From NCBI GenBank assembly GCA_018401375.1, contig JAGYKR010000003.1, forward strand, positions 107,175 to 171,174: a stretch of DNA of 64,000 nt, in the 5' to 3' direction. This stretch comes from Ilumatobacteraceae bacterium (GTDB lineage: Bacteria; Actinomycetota; Acidimicrobiia; Acidimicrobiales; Ilumatobacteraceae). Both the position numbers and the translations under genes were made by a program. The notes beneath the pieces were generated by a model. It worked only from the letters and a program-made list of their open reading frames with translations, was not told the origin of the DNA and did no database searches. Position 1 is the first letter of the stretch. Every line of letters begins with the position of its first letter. Positions 28,308 to 38,200 of this stretch are shown here, one piece after another.

Positions 28308-29543
28308 TCAACCACCCGACAGCGCCATGACCTCATCGTCATCGGGGATCTCGCAGGAATCCAGATCCTCGAGATACCCATCAGGCAAGGCCACTCGGAT
28401 CGGCCCGTTGCTATGACCCCGAGTGATGCGTTCCCCACCGGGCACCATCTCCACATCTGGATCCAATCTCATGATCATCTCGTTGAGTTCCGCCACGGAT
28501 GAGACCATGGCCATCTCCCTGCGCACCTGCGGACCCACCGGATAGCCAGTCAGATACCAGGAGGTGTGTTTGCGAAAATCGCGCATCGCCCGATTTTCTG
28601 CCGCTGAAACTCCCTCTGGGACCAAAGCCCGCCGCCGCCTCGAGGGCGGGTCACGATCATCGGGAGCACCCTCGTAGTGATCAGCGAGCAAGCGCGCATG
28701 AGTGGACATCACTGCGCATACCTCACCAAGACGGCGTGGGGCCGGCACTTCTCCACCCGACAGAGCCTGGCGCAGGTCCCCAAACAACCAGGGCCGGCCA
28801 AGGCATCCGCGTCCGATCACCACTCCGTCGCAGCCGGTTGCGGCCATCATTTCCACCGCATCGCTGGCCTCCCAGATATCGCCATTACCGAGCACCGGGA
28901 TGCCGTTCACCGCAGACTTCAGTTCGCCGATCGCATCCCAACGCGCTGACCCGGCGTAATGCTGCTCTGCGGTACGGGCATGCAACGCGATCCAAGCCAC
29001 CCCTTCATCGGCACAAATCTGGCCGGTCTGGATGTGGGTCAACACATCATCGGTGAGACCCATCCGGAACTTGGCGGTCACCGGCACCCCATACGGGCTG
29101 GCCGCTCCCACAGCAGCGCGCAGAATCGCCGAGAGCACCCGCGGTCGCGCCGGCACCGCTGCACCCCCGCCGCGTCGGGTCACCTTGGCGGCTGGGCATC
29201 CAAAGTTCAAGTCAATGTGATCTACAAGATCTTCCTCGCAGAGCAGGCGGACCGCCCCGGCCAAGGTGGCGGGATCACTGCCATAGATCTGCAGGCTGCG
29301 AGGATGCTCATCGGCACCAAAGGTCATCATCCGAGAGGTCTTGCCATTGCGGTGCAGCACCGCTGCCGCCATGACCATCTCATTGACGTAGATCAGGTCC
29401 GGCCCGAAGGACCGGCACAGGCTGCGGAAGGCTGCGTTGGTGACCCCGGCCATCGGTGCCAGCACGATCGGAGCAGCCGGGGAGAAGTCGCCAATCCGCA
29501 ACGGCTGAAGTTCGCAGAGGGATGCTGCTGGACCCGTTTCCAT
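28308..29543 (-). CDS. dusB: tRNA-dihydrouridine synthase
   Basis: A 411-residue FMN enzyme reducing uridine to dihydrouridine in tRNA. Segments are IVLAPMAGVTNAAFRSLCRSFG, LQIYGSDPATLAGAVR, DHIDLNFGCPAAKVTRRGGGAA with the catalytic Cys, HARTAEQHYAGSARWD, VLGNGDIWEA and GVVIGRGCLGRPWLF; the C-terminal helical domain is longer than usual because of a polar tail after RLDPDVEM. The frame continues 46 codons upstream, but ATG 29543 (METGP) overlaps the tsaD stop as TGATG and gives the right N-terminus. Confidence 0.93.
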   Translation of the reverse strand: METGPAASLCELQPLRIGDFSPAAPIVLAPMAGVTNAAFRSLCRSFGPDLIYVNEMVMAAAVLHRNGKTSRMMTFGADEHPRSLQIYGSDPATLAGAVRLLCEEDLVDHIDLNFGCPAAKVTRRGGGAAVPARPRVLSAILRAAVGAASPYGVPVTAKFRMGLTDDVLTHIQTGQICADEGVAWIALHARTAEQHYAGSARWDAIGELKSAVNGIPVLGNGDIWEASDAVEMMAATGCDGVVIGRGCLGRPWLFGDLRQALSGGEVPAPRRLGEVCAVMSTHARLLADHYEGAPDDRDPPSRRRRALVPEGVSAAENRAMRDFRKHTSWYLTGYPVGPQVRREMAMVSSVAELNEMIMRLDPDVEMVPGGERITRGHSNGPIRVALPDGYLEDLDSCEIPDDDEVMALSGG

Positions 29544-30619
29544 CAGGACCGAGCCCACGCGTCGGGATCGATCAGAGGCAAACGCAGATTCGGGTACGCC
29601 CCGGTGTCGAGACCCGATGGACCATCGGTCCCGAGTCGGTACCACCCGGCCGCAGCAATCATTGCGGCGTTGTCGGTGCACATCTGCCGGCTCGGCAGGA
29701 AACCACGGATCTGATCGGTTGCGCAGGCTCCGAGGATCTCCTCGCGCAGCAGCGAGTTTGCCGCCACCCCACCGCCGAGCACGAGACCCTTGGCCCCAAC
29801 AGCAACCGCAGCGCGCCGGGCCTTGGTCACGAGCACGTCCACTACCGCTGCTTGGAAAGAGGCTGCGACATCAGCCGAGGAAACATCGGGGTTCTTGCGG
29901 ACGTGATTAACCACGGCAGTTTTCAGACCACTGAAACTAAAGTCGTAACTGTCGTCCATCATCGCTCGGGGGAACCGAATCGCTTCGGGGTCACCGTTAA
30001 GCGCAGCGGCGTCGATGGCAGGGCCGCCCGGGTATCCGAGATCCAAAAAGCGGGCCACCTTGTCAAATGCTTCACCAGCAGCGTCATCGATGGTGCGACC
30101 CAGCAGCCGGTAACGGCCGTGATCCTGCATCTCAATCAACATCGTGTGTCCACCAGACACCAACAGCACAACGAGCGGGAACTCGAGGGTCGGATCTTCG
30201 AGAAAGGCTGAATATAGATGGGCTTCGAGGTGATTCACCCCAACGAAGGGCACCTGCCAGGCCAACGCAAAAGCCTTAGCCGCAGACACACCAACGAGCA
30301 GAGCACCAATGAGGCCAGGTCCGACGGTGGCGGCCACGGCGTCGATCCGACTCTCGTCCACACCGGCCTCCACGATCGCTCGCGCAACCACCGGGTTGAG
30401 GCTCTCGAGATGAGCTCTCGATGCGATCTCCGGGACCACTCCACCGAAATCAGCGTGCAAATCGATCTGACTGGACACCACGGAGGAGATCACCTCGGTC
30501 CCACCGAGCACGAGAGCCGCTGCAGTCTCATCACAACTGGTTTCGATCCCGAGCACCAAGGTGTCTGGACCAACGCTGCTCCTCTGACCTGCGTGTGCGG
30601 TACGTACAAACGTGCTCAC
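29543..30619 (-). CDS. tsaD: tRNA N6-adenosine threonylcarbamoyltransferase
   Basis: A 358-residue ASKHA-fold protein that transfers threonylcarbamoyl to A37 of ANN-decoding tRNAs, with TsaB and TsaE. It has LGIETSCDETAAALV near 26, VVPEIASRAHLESLNPV with part of the metal site, NHLEAHLYSAF with the HxxxH metal motif near 129, [37 protein letters not shown], and GLVLGGGVAANSLLRE. It overlaps rimI upstream and dusB downstream by a few bases. Confidence 0.96.
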   Translation of the reverse strand: MSTFVRTAHAGQRSSVGPDTLVLGIETSCDETAAALVLGGTEVISSVVSSQIDLHADFGGVVPEIASRAHLESLNPVVARAIVEAGVDESRIDAVAATVGPGLIGALLVGVSAAKAFALAWQVPFVGVNHLEAHLYSAFLEDPTLEFPLVVLLVSGGHTMLIEMQDHGRYRLLGRTIDDAAGEAFDKVARFLDLGYPGGPAIDAAALNGDPEAIRFPRAMMDDSYDFSFSGLKTAVVNHVRKNPDVSSADVAASFQAAVVDVLVTKARRAAVAVGAKGLVLGGGVAANSLLREEILGACATDQIRGFLPSRQMCTDNAAMIAAAGWYRLGTDGPSGLDTGAYPNLRLPLIDPDAWARS

Positions 30620-31170
30620 GGGTGCGCTCCCAACTGAGAGATCCGGATGGCGTACTCCGGGTCTTGGATGTCATGGCACCACATCACGATCGCGTCGGTG
30701 CTGTTTTCGTAGTAGTTGCGTCGCACTCCGGCAGGAACGAAACCAAACTTGGCGTACATCGCTTGGGCGCCCGTACTGCTGGCTCGCACCTCAAGGGTCC
30801 ACGCTTCACAACCCACAGAGATCACGTGCTCTGCGAGATGCCGCAACAGCAGTTCGCCGAACCCCAGACGACGCCACACCGGGTCCACTGCGATGTTTGT
30901 GATGTGGGCCTCACGGGAACTCGGAGCCGATCCGCCAGTAATCCATACCCCGGCGTAGGCCACCACGCGACGACGATGCCGCACCACGAGATACCACCGC
31001 GATTCAGGATGGATCTGGGCGATCTCTGATTCGAAAACCCCTCGGGTCCACGGACGCGGATACGACTGCTGCTCAATCGCCATGATCTGGGTCACATGCC
31101 GTTTACGCATCGGCTCCACCGAGATCTCTCCCGGATCGAGCGCTTCACACATCTCCGACGCGAGCTTCAT
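30616..31170 (-). CDS. rimI: Ribosomal-protein-alanine N-acetyltransferase (GNAT)
   Basis: A 184-residue GNAT protein with VEPMRKRHVTQIMAIEQQSYPRPWTRGVFESEI, ITNIAVDPVWRRLGFGELLLRHLAEH (acetyl-CoA loop RRLGFG) and LEVRASSTGAQAMYAKFGFVPAGVRRNYY. RimI acetylates the N-terminal alanine of ribosomal protein S18. Position between tsaB and tsaD is the usual actinobacterial order. The start overlaps the tsaB stop as ATGA. Confidence 0.92.
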   Translation of the reverse strand: MKLASEMCEALDPGEISVEPMRKRHVTQIMAIEQQSYPRPWTRGVFESEIAQIHPESRWYLVVRHRRRVVAYAGVWITGGSAPSSREAHITNIAVDPVWRRLGFGELLLRHLAEHVISVGCEAWTLEVRASSTGAQAMYAKFGFVPAGVRRNYYENSTDAIVMWCHDIQDPEYAIRISQLGAHP

Positions 31171-31862
31171 TCCCGCACCGCCCGTGTCGCCCAGTTGATC
31201 TGCGCATCAGGCGCACGCAGGTAGATCGGTTCGATTTCGCGCGGATTCACCCATTCCTCGCGCAAGGCCTGAGCATGAGCGAGTTGCACTAAAGCCCCCG
31301 CTGAGGGGTAGGCGTCCCCACCAATTTCGCAGCGATACCCGTCGAGGATTTCCTCGCGGTAGCGCAGGGCGCCGTCGCCCACGCACAGCACCTCTTGACT
31401 CCGAGCCAAGAGGTCAGCGACCAGTTCCTCCACCGGGCCAACCGTGGGGGGCGCGACTTGTTGCAGCCCACCAGGCACCTGCCGATACATCGCCCAAAAG
31501 ACCTCGCCCTTGCGGGCATCGATCACCGGGACCACCACACGGTCGGTGTGGCGTGCCGGAAAGGCCAACAAATCCAGCGAGGAGATGCCAATCATCGGGA
31601 TCCGCAGGGCCTGTGCAAAGGCCTTACCGGCGGCGAGGCCGACGCGCATTCCGGTAAACAAACCGGGACCGACATCCACCGCAACCACTCCAAATTCGGT
31701 CATCTCGATTCCGGTGTGTTGACAAATGAACTCAACGGCCGGAATCAAGATTTCGGCATGGCGACGACCGCGGGTGATCTCCACCGCAGCGATCACGCCT
31801 TCGTGTCCGCCGATGGCCACACTGACCTGCGAGGTCGCAGTCTCCACTCCGAGGATCAGCAC
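31167..31862 (-). CDS. tsaB: tRNA threonylcarbamoyladenosine biosynthesis protein TsaB
   Basis: About 231 residues; an inactive ASKHA paralogue that scaffolds TsaD. It shows LILGVETATSQVSVAIG, RRHAEILIPAVEFICQ, VDVGPGLFTGMRVGLAAGKAFAQAL, and PVIDARKGEVFWAMY. A frame extends further upstream, but GTG 31862 (MLILGVET) has GGAGG five to six bases before it and overlaps the tsaE end by 7 bp, so it is preferred. Confidence 0.92.
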   Translation of the reverse strand: MLILGVETATSQVSVAIGGHEGVIAAVEITRGRRHAEILIPAVEFICQHTGIEMTEFGVVAVDVGPGLFTGMRVGLAAGKAFAQALRIPMIGISSLDLLAFPARHTDRVVVPVIDARKGEVFWAMYRQVPGGLQQVAPPTVGPVEELVADLLARSQEVLCVGDGALRYREEILDGYRCEIGGDAYPSAGALVQLAHAQALREEWVNPREIEPIYLRAPDAQINWATRAVRE

Positions 31863-32341
31863 CGGTACTCCTCCACGGCTGCACTCAAGCGGTCCCAACG
31901 CTTCGCCCATTGCGGACCAAACCCGGTGATCTCGATCTCTCGGGCACCTTCATCGCCTTCGGGATCAGGACGCAGAGCAATCTCTAGGTGATCGCCGAGT
32001 GATCCGGCAATCACATCGCCCCATTCGATCAGGACTACCCCATCGAACTCGGCCAATTCTCCGAGGGCCAGATCGGCTACCTCTGCGGTGCGTTCGAGGC
32101 GGTACAGGTCTGCGTGATGCAAGGTCAGATGAGGTGCGTCGTAGCTGTGAACGAGAGTGAAAGTGGGGGAGGTGATCGGTTCGGTCACCCCGAGCGCCCG
32201 CCCGAATCCTCCGGCGAACGCCGTTTTGCCGGCCCCCATTTCTCCGGCGAGCACGATCATGTCCCCGGCGCGACACAACCCCGCTACGGCCGCGGCGATA
32301 GTCCGGGTGGCCGATAGATCGGGAGCGCGCAAGACCAACAT
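31856..32341 (-). CDS. tsaE: tRNA threonylcarbamoyladenosine biosynthesis ATPase TsaE
   Basis: A 161-residue P-loop ATPase. Walker A is LAGEMGAGKTAFAGGFGRALG near 31, followed by ITSPTFTLVHSY, HHADLYRLE, and VVLIEWGDVI as the Walker B region. It drives turnover of the TsaBD complex in t6A synthesis. Immediately follows alr (1 bp) and overlaps tsaB. Confidence 0.94.
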   Translation of the reverse strand: MLVLRAPDLSATRTIAAAVAGLCRAGDMIVLAGEMGAGKTAFAGGFGRALGVTEPITSPTFTLVHSYDAPHLTLHHADLYRLERTAEVADLALGELAEFDGVVLIEWGDVIAGSLGDHLEIALRPDPEGDEGAREIEITGFGPQWAKRWDRLSAAVEEYRC

Positions 32342-33529
32342 CTAGCCTCCGACTCTACGGCGGTTCACCCGCTCCACCCTCGGACTGATTCCGCACACCA
32401 CTTCATAGGCGATCGTCCCGGTCAGATCGGCCCATTCGGTCGCAGTGACCGCTTCGGATCCTTGAGATCCGAGCAGTACCACCTCATCACCCACCGCCAC
32501 CTGATCGGCTCGCAGGTGCCCGACATCCACCATCAGTTGATCCATGGTCACGACCCCAAGGATCCGACACCGTGTCCCCGCGATCAATACTGCTCCGCCG
32601 GACATTCCGAGCGATCGAGGGACCCCGTCGGCATAGCCGATCGGCACGGTAGCCACCGTCGTATCGGTGACGAAGCGGTGACGCCATCCATACGAGATCG
32701 CTGATCCTGCGACCACCGGTTTGAGATGAGAGATCCTCGCCACTAAACGCATCACCGGCCACAGATCAAGATCCCCGGTGGACGCAACCAACGGATCGAC
32801 GCGCGGGCCTGGCGAGATGCCGTACATTGCGATCCCGACTCGGACCATGTCGGCCCGTGTCGCAGGGGACGCAAGAGCGGCCGCTGAGTTAGCGATATGG
32901 ATCTTCGCGCCGTTCATCAGATCGCGATGGCTGTTGCGGGCGGTTTCCAACACGGCATCGAACACCGCTGTCTGGGAGATCACCCCTTCGTTATCGAGAT
33001 CGTCAGCCGTTGCGAGGTGTGTGAACACGGCGTCGATCTTCACTCGGGTTCCGGCCCGGTCTACCGCATCCAGCAATTCGGGCAGTCGATGCGGGGCGAC
33101 ACCGACGCGTTGCATGCCAGTGTCCACTTTGATGTGGATCTTGAGGGCCGCCCCTTCAGGCAACGCTGCGAGCAAAAGGTCCACAAACTCAACAGTGTCC
33201 ACCGTTGCGATCGCATCTGCGGCAATGATTCGCGGGATCAACTCCGGTGGTTGTTGGCTGAGCAGCAGGATCGGTGCGGTAATCCCCGCCGCACGCAGAT
33301 GCTCCGCCTCGGAGATCAACGCGACACACACACCGTGCGCCCCGGACTCGAGAGCCACCGCAGCCACCGCAGCAGCTCCATGGCCATATCCGTCGGCTTT
33401 GACCACCGCCCAGATCTCTGATGCCTGCACACGCGACGCAATCTCGGCGATGTTGTGTGCCACAGCGTCGAGGTCAATCTCCACCCACGCCCAACGCCCC
33501 GAGGCCACCGGTGATGGTTCAGATCTCAT
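32342..33529 (-). CDS. alr: Alanine racemase
   Basis: A 395-residue PLP enzyme giving D-alanine for peptidoglycan. The cofactor lysine is in EIWAVVKADGYGHGAAAVA near 38, the partner Tyr in GSAISYGWRHRFVTDTTVATVPIGYADGVPRS near 265, and RCRILGVVTMDQLMVDV follows. A frame runs about 30 codons upstream, but ATG 33529 (MRSEPSP) gives the normal N-terminus and overlaps the nnr end by 11 bp. Part of the conserved glm-acpS-nnr-alr-tsa series. Confidence 0.94.
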   Translation of the reverse strand: MRSEPSPVASGRWAWVEIDLDAVAHNIAEIASRVQASEIWAVVKADGYGHGAAAVAAVALESGAHGVCVALISEAEHLRAAGITAPILLLSQQPPELIPRIIAADAIATVDTVEFVDLLLAALPEGAALKIHIKVDTGMQRVGVAPHRLPELLDAVDRAGTRVKIDAVFTHLATADDLDNEGVISQTAVFDAVLETARNSHRDLMNGAKIHIANSAAALASPATRADMVRVGIAMYGISPGPRVDPLVASTGDLDLWPVMRLVARISHLKPVVAGSAISYGWRHRFVTDTTVATVPIGYADGVPRSLGMSGGAVLIAGTRCRILGVVTMDQLMVDVGHLRADQVAVGDEVVLLGSQGSEAVTATEWADLTGTIAYEVVCGISPRVERVNRRRVGG

Positions 33530-34883
33530 CGAGATCCTCTGGACGCAGGTGTGCGAGCATCTCGAGGAGATCCGATGCCAAAAGGTGATGGGCCGGGGCC
33601 CGGCGCGCCGCTTCTGCATGGGCGAAGGCTCCCATCGCTGCCGCCCAAATCGCAGTCACCCCACCGGCCAGCAAGGTGCCGATGATCCCCGCCAAGACAT
33701 CGCCAGTTCCTGCGGTGGCCAAACGAGCGGAGCCATTAGTGATCAGCAACACCTGACCGAGGGGATCAGCCACCACGGTGGTTGGGCCCTTGAGCAGCAC
33801 CACGGCGTCGGTGTCAGCAGCGAGTGACCGGGCAGCAGCGATTCGATCCGGCCCCGGTGCGCTGCCGGTGAGAAGTGCGAACTCCCCATCATGAGGGGTC
33901 AGCACCGTGGCCCCACGGCGCGACCGCAGGACGGCACCGGGCCCTTGAGCGTTCCATGTGACAGCGAACAGGCCATCCCCGTCCACCACCACCGGGCACA
34001 GGGCCTCGGTGATCGTCTCCACCACCGAAGGGGCGGTGTGTTCTCCTCTACCGAGACCCGGTCCGATCACAAGGGACCCGAACCGATGGAGATCAGCCAG
34101 TACCGAAGACGACCAATCAAAACTCGGGATCGGTCTCCCCACTACTTCGAGCGCACTGTCAGCCTCGATACCGGGGCTGCTCACATGGACGATCCCCGCC
34201 CCACTGCGCAATGCGGCGGCTCCGGCCAGGTGTGCGGCCCCCGTCATGCCGGCGCTCCCCGCAACTATGCGCACTGCGGTGGACCATTTATGCGCCCGTG
34301 GAGACCGCACAGGCCAACGCGCCGTCAGATCCTCGGGCGTCACAACTGCAATCGAAGCTCCGCTCACGTCGAGGCCGATGTCGGCCACCACCACCTCGCC
34401 ACAGATCTGAGGCCCTTCACCGAGATACAGACCGGGCTTACCTGCCGCGAACGTCACCGTGCGGGTGGCGGTCAGGACCGAACAGTCAGCGCTCCCGGTG
34501 AGCGCGTCGAGGCCGCTCGGTATGTCTACCGCCAGCACCGGGACCGCTCCCACCTCGGGGGGTTGCCATCGCCCACGAAATCCCGTCCCGAACGCCCCAT
34601 CGATCACGAGATCTGCTCGCGGCAGGGTGCCGGGGCAGGTACCCACCTCGAAGGTCCGCACCCTCACCCCACGCGCCGTGAGTCGGGTCCCCGCATCACG
34701 GGCGTCAGCACCGTTGTTCCCTGGGCCCGCAATCACGTTGACGGTACGCCCGTAAGTACCACCGAGCATTTCCACTGCGGAGCGGGCCACCGCAGCCCCC
34801 GCCCGACGGACCAGTTCGCTGACCGGCACGGGCGCGGCCTCGTCAAGGGCTCGGGCCTCCGCAGGAGTCAGCACCGGAATCAC
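33519..34883 (-). CDS. nnr: Bifunctional NAD(P)H-hydrate epimerase/dehydratase
   Basis: About 454 residues. The N-terminal epimerase domain has IPVLTPAEARALDEAAP, VIAGPGNNGADARDAGTRL and DIPSGLDALTG; the C-terminal ADP-dependent dehydratase domain has HKWSTAVRIVAGSAGMTGAAHLAGAAALRSGAG, GPGLGRGEHT, VDGDGLFA, TPHDGEFALLTG, LLKGPTTVVADP, and TAGTGDVLAGIIGTLLAGG. It repairs hydrated NADH and NADPH. GTG 34883 is chosen over a longer frame because it gives the canonical N-terminus. Between acpS and alr, as in Streptomyces. Confidence 0.93.
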   Translation of the reverse strand: MIPVLTPAEARALDEAAPVPVSELVRRAGAAVARSAVEMLGGTYGRTVNVIAGPGNNGADARDAGTRLTARGVRVRTFEVGTCPGTLPRADLVIDGAFGTGFRGRWQPPEVGAVPVLAVDIPSGLDALTGSADCSVLTATRTVTFAAGKPGLYLGEGPQICGEVVVADIGLDVSGASIAVVTPEDLTARWPVRSPRAHKWSTAVRIVAGSAGMTGAAHLAGAAALRSGAGIVHVSSPGIEADSALEVVGRPIPSFDWSSSVLADLHRFGSLVIGPGLGRGEHTAPSVVETITEALCPVVVDGDGLFAVTWNAQGPGAVLRSRRGATVLTPHDGEFALLTGSAPGPDRIAAARSLAADTDAVVLLKGPTTVVADPLGQVLLITNGSARLATAGTGDVLAGIIGTLLAGGVTAIWAAAMGAFAHAEAARRAPAHHLLASDLLEMLAHLRPEDLDEI

Positions 34884-34909
34884 TGTTCCAGCGTAGTGAT
34901 CGCTAGGCC

Positions 34910-35299
34910 TCAGGAGGCCACAACGAAAGCGATCGCCACCAAATCGGAGTGGCTGAGAGAACATTGCCACGAACTCACCTGACGGGCCGTGGCCAAACTC
35001 GCAGCTCTCCCGGTGACCTGCAGGGTCGGCGCCCCGGATGCTGCCCTGCGCACCCACACATCTTGGAAGTCAAAACCGCCGAGGCCTACACCGAGGGCTT
35101 TCATGACCGCTTCTCTCACTGCGAATCTGGCTGCGAGGGATCGCACGGGTTCCCGAATCGTGGCCAGATCAGCGAGCTCTTCGGGATGGAACACCCGCTC
35201 ACGCATCTGCGGGGTTCGCTCCAAAACCCGTGCGAACCTCGCAATGTCCACCACGTCCACACCGATCCCACGCACCGGCCCGGGGACTAACTCGATCAC
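34910..35299 (-). CDS. acpS: Holo-[acyl-carrier-protein] synthase
   Basis: A 129-residue AcpS that adds 4'-phosphopantetheine to acyl carrier protein. GIGVDVVDIARFARVLERTPQMRERVFHPEE holds the metal-binding Asp, and SLAARFAVREAVMKALGVGLGGFDFQDVWV holds the second acidic ligand. Its ATG overlaps the stop of the giant GlmS-like gene by four bases. Confidence 0.93.
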   Translation of the reverse strand: MIELVPGPVRGIGVDVVDIARFARVLERTPQMRERVFHPEELADLATIREPVRSLAARFAVREAVMKALGVGLGGFDFQDVWVRRAASGAPTLQVTGRAASLATARQVSSWQCSLSHSDLVAIAFVVAS

Positions 35300-38200
35300 G
35301 TGTGCAACCAGAGATCAGCCATCTCCGAGATCGGCCGGATTAACAGGTCAGCCACCGACACATCGGCCAATCGGGCCTCATCGAAACTGCCCTCGGTCTC
35401 CGTCACCCAGTCCACGAGACGGTCATAGCGCCGGTCGTACCCCTGCAGAACCCCACGCATCTCGGCCGACTCCATCCGGTTCTTGAATCGCAGATGTAAC
35501 AGCGTGATCCCGGTGCAGTCCCCACCTTTGACTTCTGGCACCATGATCACGGTGCGCTGATCGCTTCGACCCCGAGCCACGAGGACTTCACGCTCATCAG
35601 CCACTCTCCGTTTGGTCCCGACGAGCACGTTGGAGCGCTCCACCCGACTCGTCAGATCCCGCGCGATCCCACCTCGATCAATGACCTCGATATTGCTGCC
35701 ATCCACCCGATAGCGAATGAATCCGGTCACCTCCTCAACTGCCGGGTCCAGATCAGAGAGCACCTTCAGACTGCGATAACTGAGTACATCTCGGCCAGCA
35801 CCTGCCACCAGCGCCGCCTGCACGAGGACCGAATCCAGCACGCCTTCATCGCTACGCGAGATCCCGACAGTGACAGTTTTGGCTTGATGTTTAATCGCGT
35901 CGATCGGACGTGTGAGCTCCTCGATCGCGACGGTCAATCGGGCGAGTAGCTCGTCGAGGAGCGCAGTCGGACTGCCGACCTTGCCGGTACGACGCTGATA
36001 CTCCTCCACCGGGCGATCACAGCCCAAGTCGCGAAACACCTCGGTCAGACGGATCGCCGTCCGCGCCTCGAGCTGGCCGTCGTAATCCCCTGACCCAAGG
36101 ATTTCATGGAAGGACTGCATCATCGGGACGACAGAGCTTGCGACCTCCGACAAGACGGAGTCAGGGTCGCTGTGACGAGCCACAGAACGTTCAATCGCCT
36201 CGCGGGCCTCGCGCAATGGCAGCGCCGTTGCGTCGATGGCTTTGGCGGCCTCGTAGCCAAACAGATGGCCCACCATCGCCGACAGCACGAAACCGAGGGC
36301 CGGGTCTACCTCGGGGACTTCGAGAGTGGCCACCGAGGAGTACCTCAAATCGCCGCGATTAGCGATCACAATCGGGGTGGCCTTATGGGCTCGAAAGATC
36401 GCCGTCTCCTTAGCCACGTCATCAGCGATGCTGCCCTGAAGACCGGCCGCACACACGAGGATCAAGGGCTCAGAGGACAGGTCAATGTGTTTTTTGTCCT
36501 CGGTCGCGTCGCACGCGATCGATTTGTAACACAGTTCGCTGAGCTTGATTCGCACCTCTTCAGCCGCCACTCGATTGGGACCGTTACCAACCACCGCCCA
36601 GTAACGCCGCGATGGCGCAAACCGCTGGGCCACTTCTGCGATCTCGGATCGGGTGCCGAGCACACTGCGCAAGGCGTCGGGCATCTGACGCAGACTCTCA
36701 AGCAGGCGATGACGTCGAGTGGTCGATCCGAGACCAGCGGCTTCGCTGATCGCACAGGCCAGCAGTGCGCCGGCGGCCACCTGAGCGTAAAAGGCTTTTG
36801 TGGAGGCCACGCTCATCTCCACATCTCGTCCATCAGATGTAAAAAGCACACCGTCGCATTTATCCACCAGATCGCTGCTGCGCCGGTTAACGATGCCGAT
36901 CACGAGCGCCCCTCTGGACCGCAACAAGTCCACGGTCCGATTGGTGTCGGTGGTCGTACCGGACTGGCTCACAGCGATCGCCAAAGTGTCGCTCATGTCG
37001 GGGCGCATCTGAAACCCGGACAGCTCCGACGCGGTCTCGGCTCGCACGTCAAGGGCTCCGTCGCAGAGCTCCTCAATCAGCGCCGCTGCGCTGCGGCCGG
37101 CCACCGCTGCCGTGCCTTGACCGATCACTCGGATCCGAGTGATCCCCCCGGATTCCAGGCGGTGCAGCACCGCTGGTGCCATCGTGCGCTCACCGAGCAC
37201 TGCGTGAAGAACACCGTCGACTTCGGCGATTTTGCCGCGGATCGTGCGATGGAAACTCTTCGGTGCTTCCCCGATCTCTTTCAACAAGAAATGCGGATGA
37301 TCTCCACGGTCAATGTCGCGGGTGGTCACCTCAGCGTTCAACACCTGCTCCGGTGTCACCTCAATCATCGCCCCGTCATAACCAAAGCGCGCCACCCCGG
37401 CCAGTTCCCCGGCGCGGGCGGCATCCAAACAGAGAATTTCCCCGCCTGACTCCCCATCCATCCGAAGGTAACGGGCGGTCTCTTCCACCATCCCGTAGGC
37501 CTCGCTCGCCACGATGAAACAGTCATCGCCCAAACCAACGAACAACCCTTGTCCACTGCCGCGCAGCGCCAACGCCAACTGGCCCGGATGTTCAGCCGAG
37601 GCCGCACCGACAGCCACCGACCCTTCAAACTCTGTCACGGTGCGCCGAAACGCTTCAACAAACCCCACCTCGGATTCCATCCGGCGAGCGAGAAGGGCCG
37701 GAATCACTTTGGCATCGGTGGTGATCTGAGCCGGAATGGACAGCTCATGGGCGATCCGAAGGTCAGCGTGGTTGTCCACGTCACCGTTGAGAGCGGCCAC
37801 AACATAGGGCCTCGCCCCGTGATCCTCACCGTGGGTGATCAGATCTGTTTCCTCGCTGTTGAGCGGATGGGTGTTCGGCTCCGACACGATCCCGACGCTT
37901 GCCCACCGAGTGTGGCCGAGCACCGACACCATTGCCCCCGGGGCCAACAAGGCACGGCGCAACAATGAGTCGGCGAGGATCGCCGCACGCAGAACACGAG
38001 TGTTGTCTCCAAGTTCACCGATCTCTGCGGCGGCTTTATAGATGATTGACAACGTGGGTCCGGCCCAGCGCACCGAACCGGAACCGAACAACGGGTCCGT
38101 TTCGCGCCCAGCGCATAAGGATGCAATTTCCGGTTGGGAGCGATCGAGTCCGTGGCCGGTCACAAACACGTGGACCCCCGCCGAATCCCGACCTCTGACC

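Noticed and set aside
36106..37449. 447-codon open frame on the plus strand, antisense to the GlmS-like gene
   Set aside because: Shadow of the well-supported minus-strand gene; no family features, His- and Gly-rich composition typical of antisense frames at this GC content.
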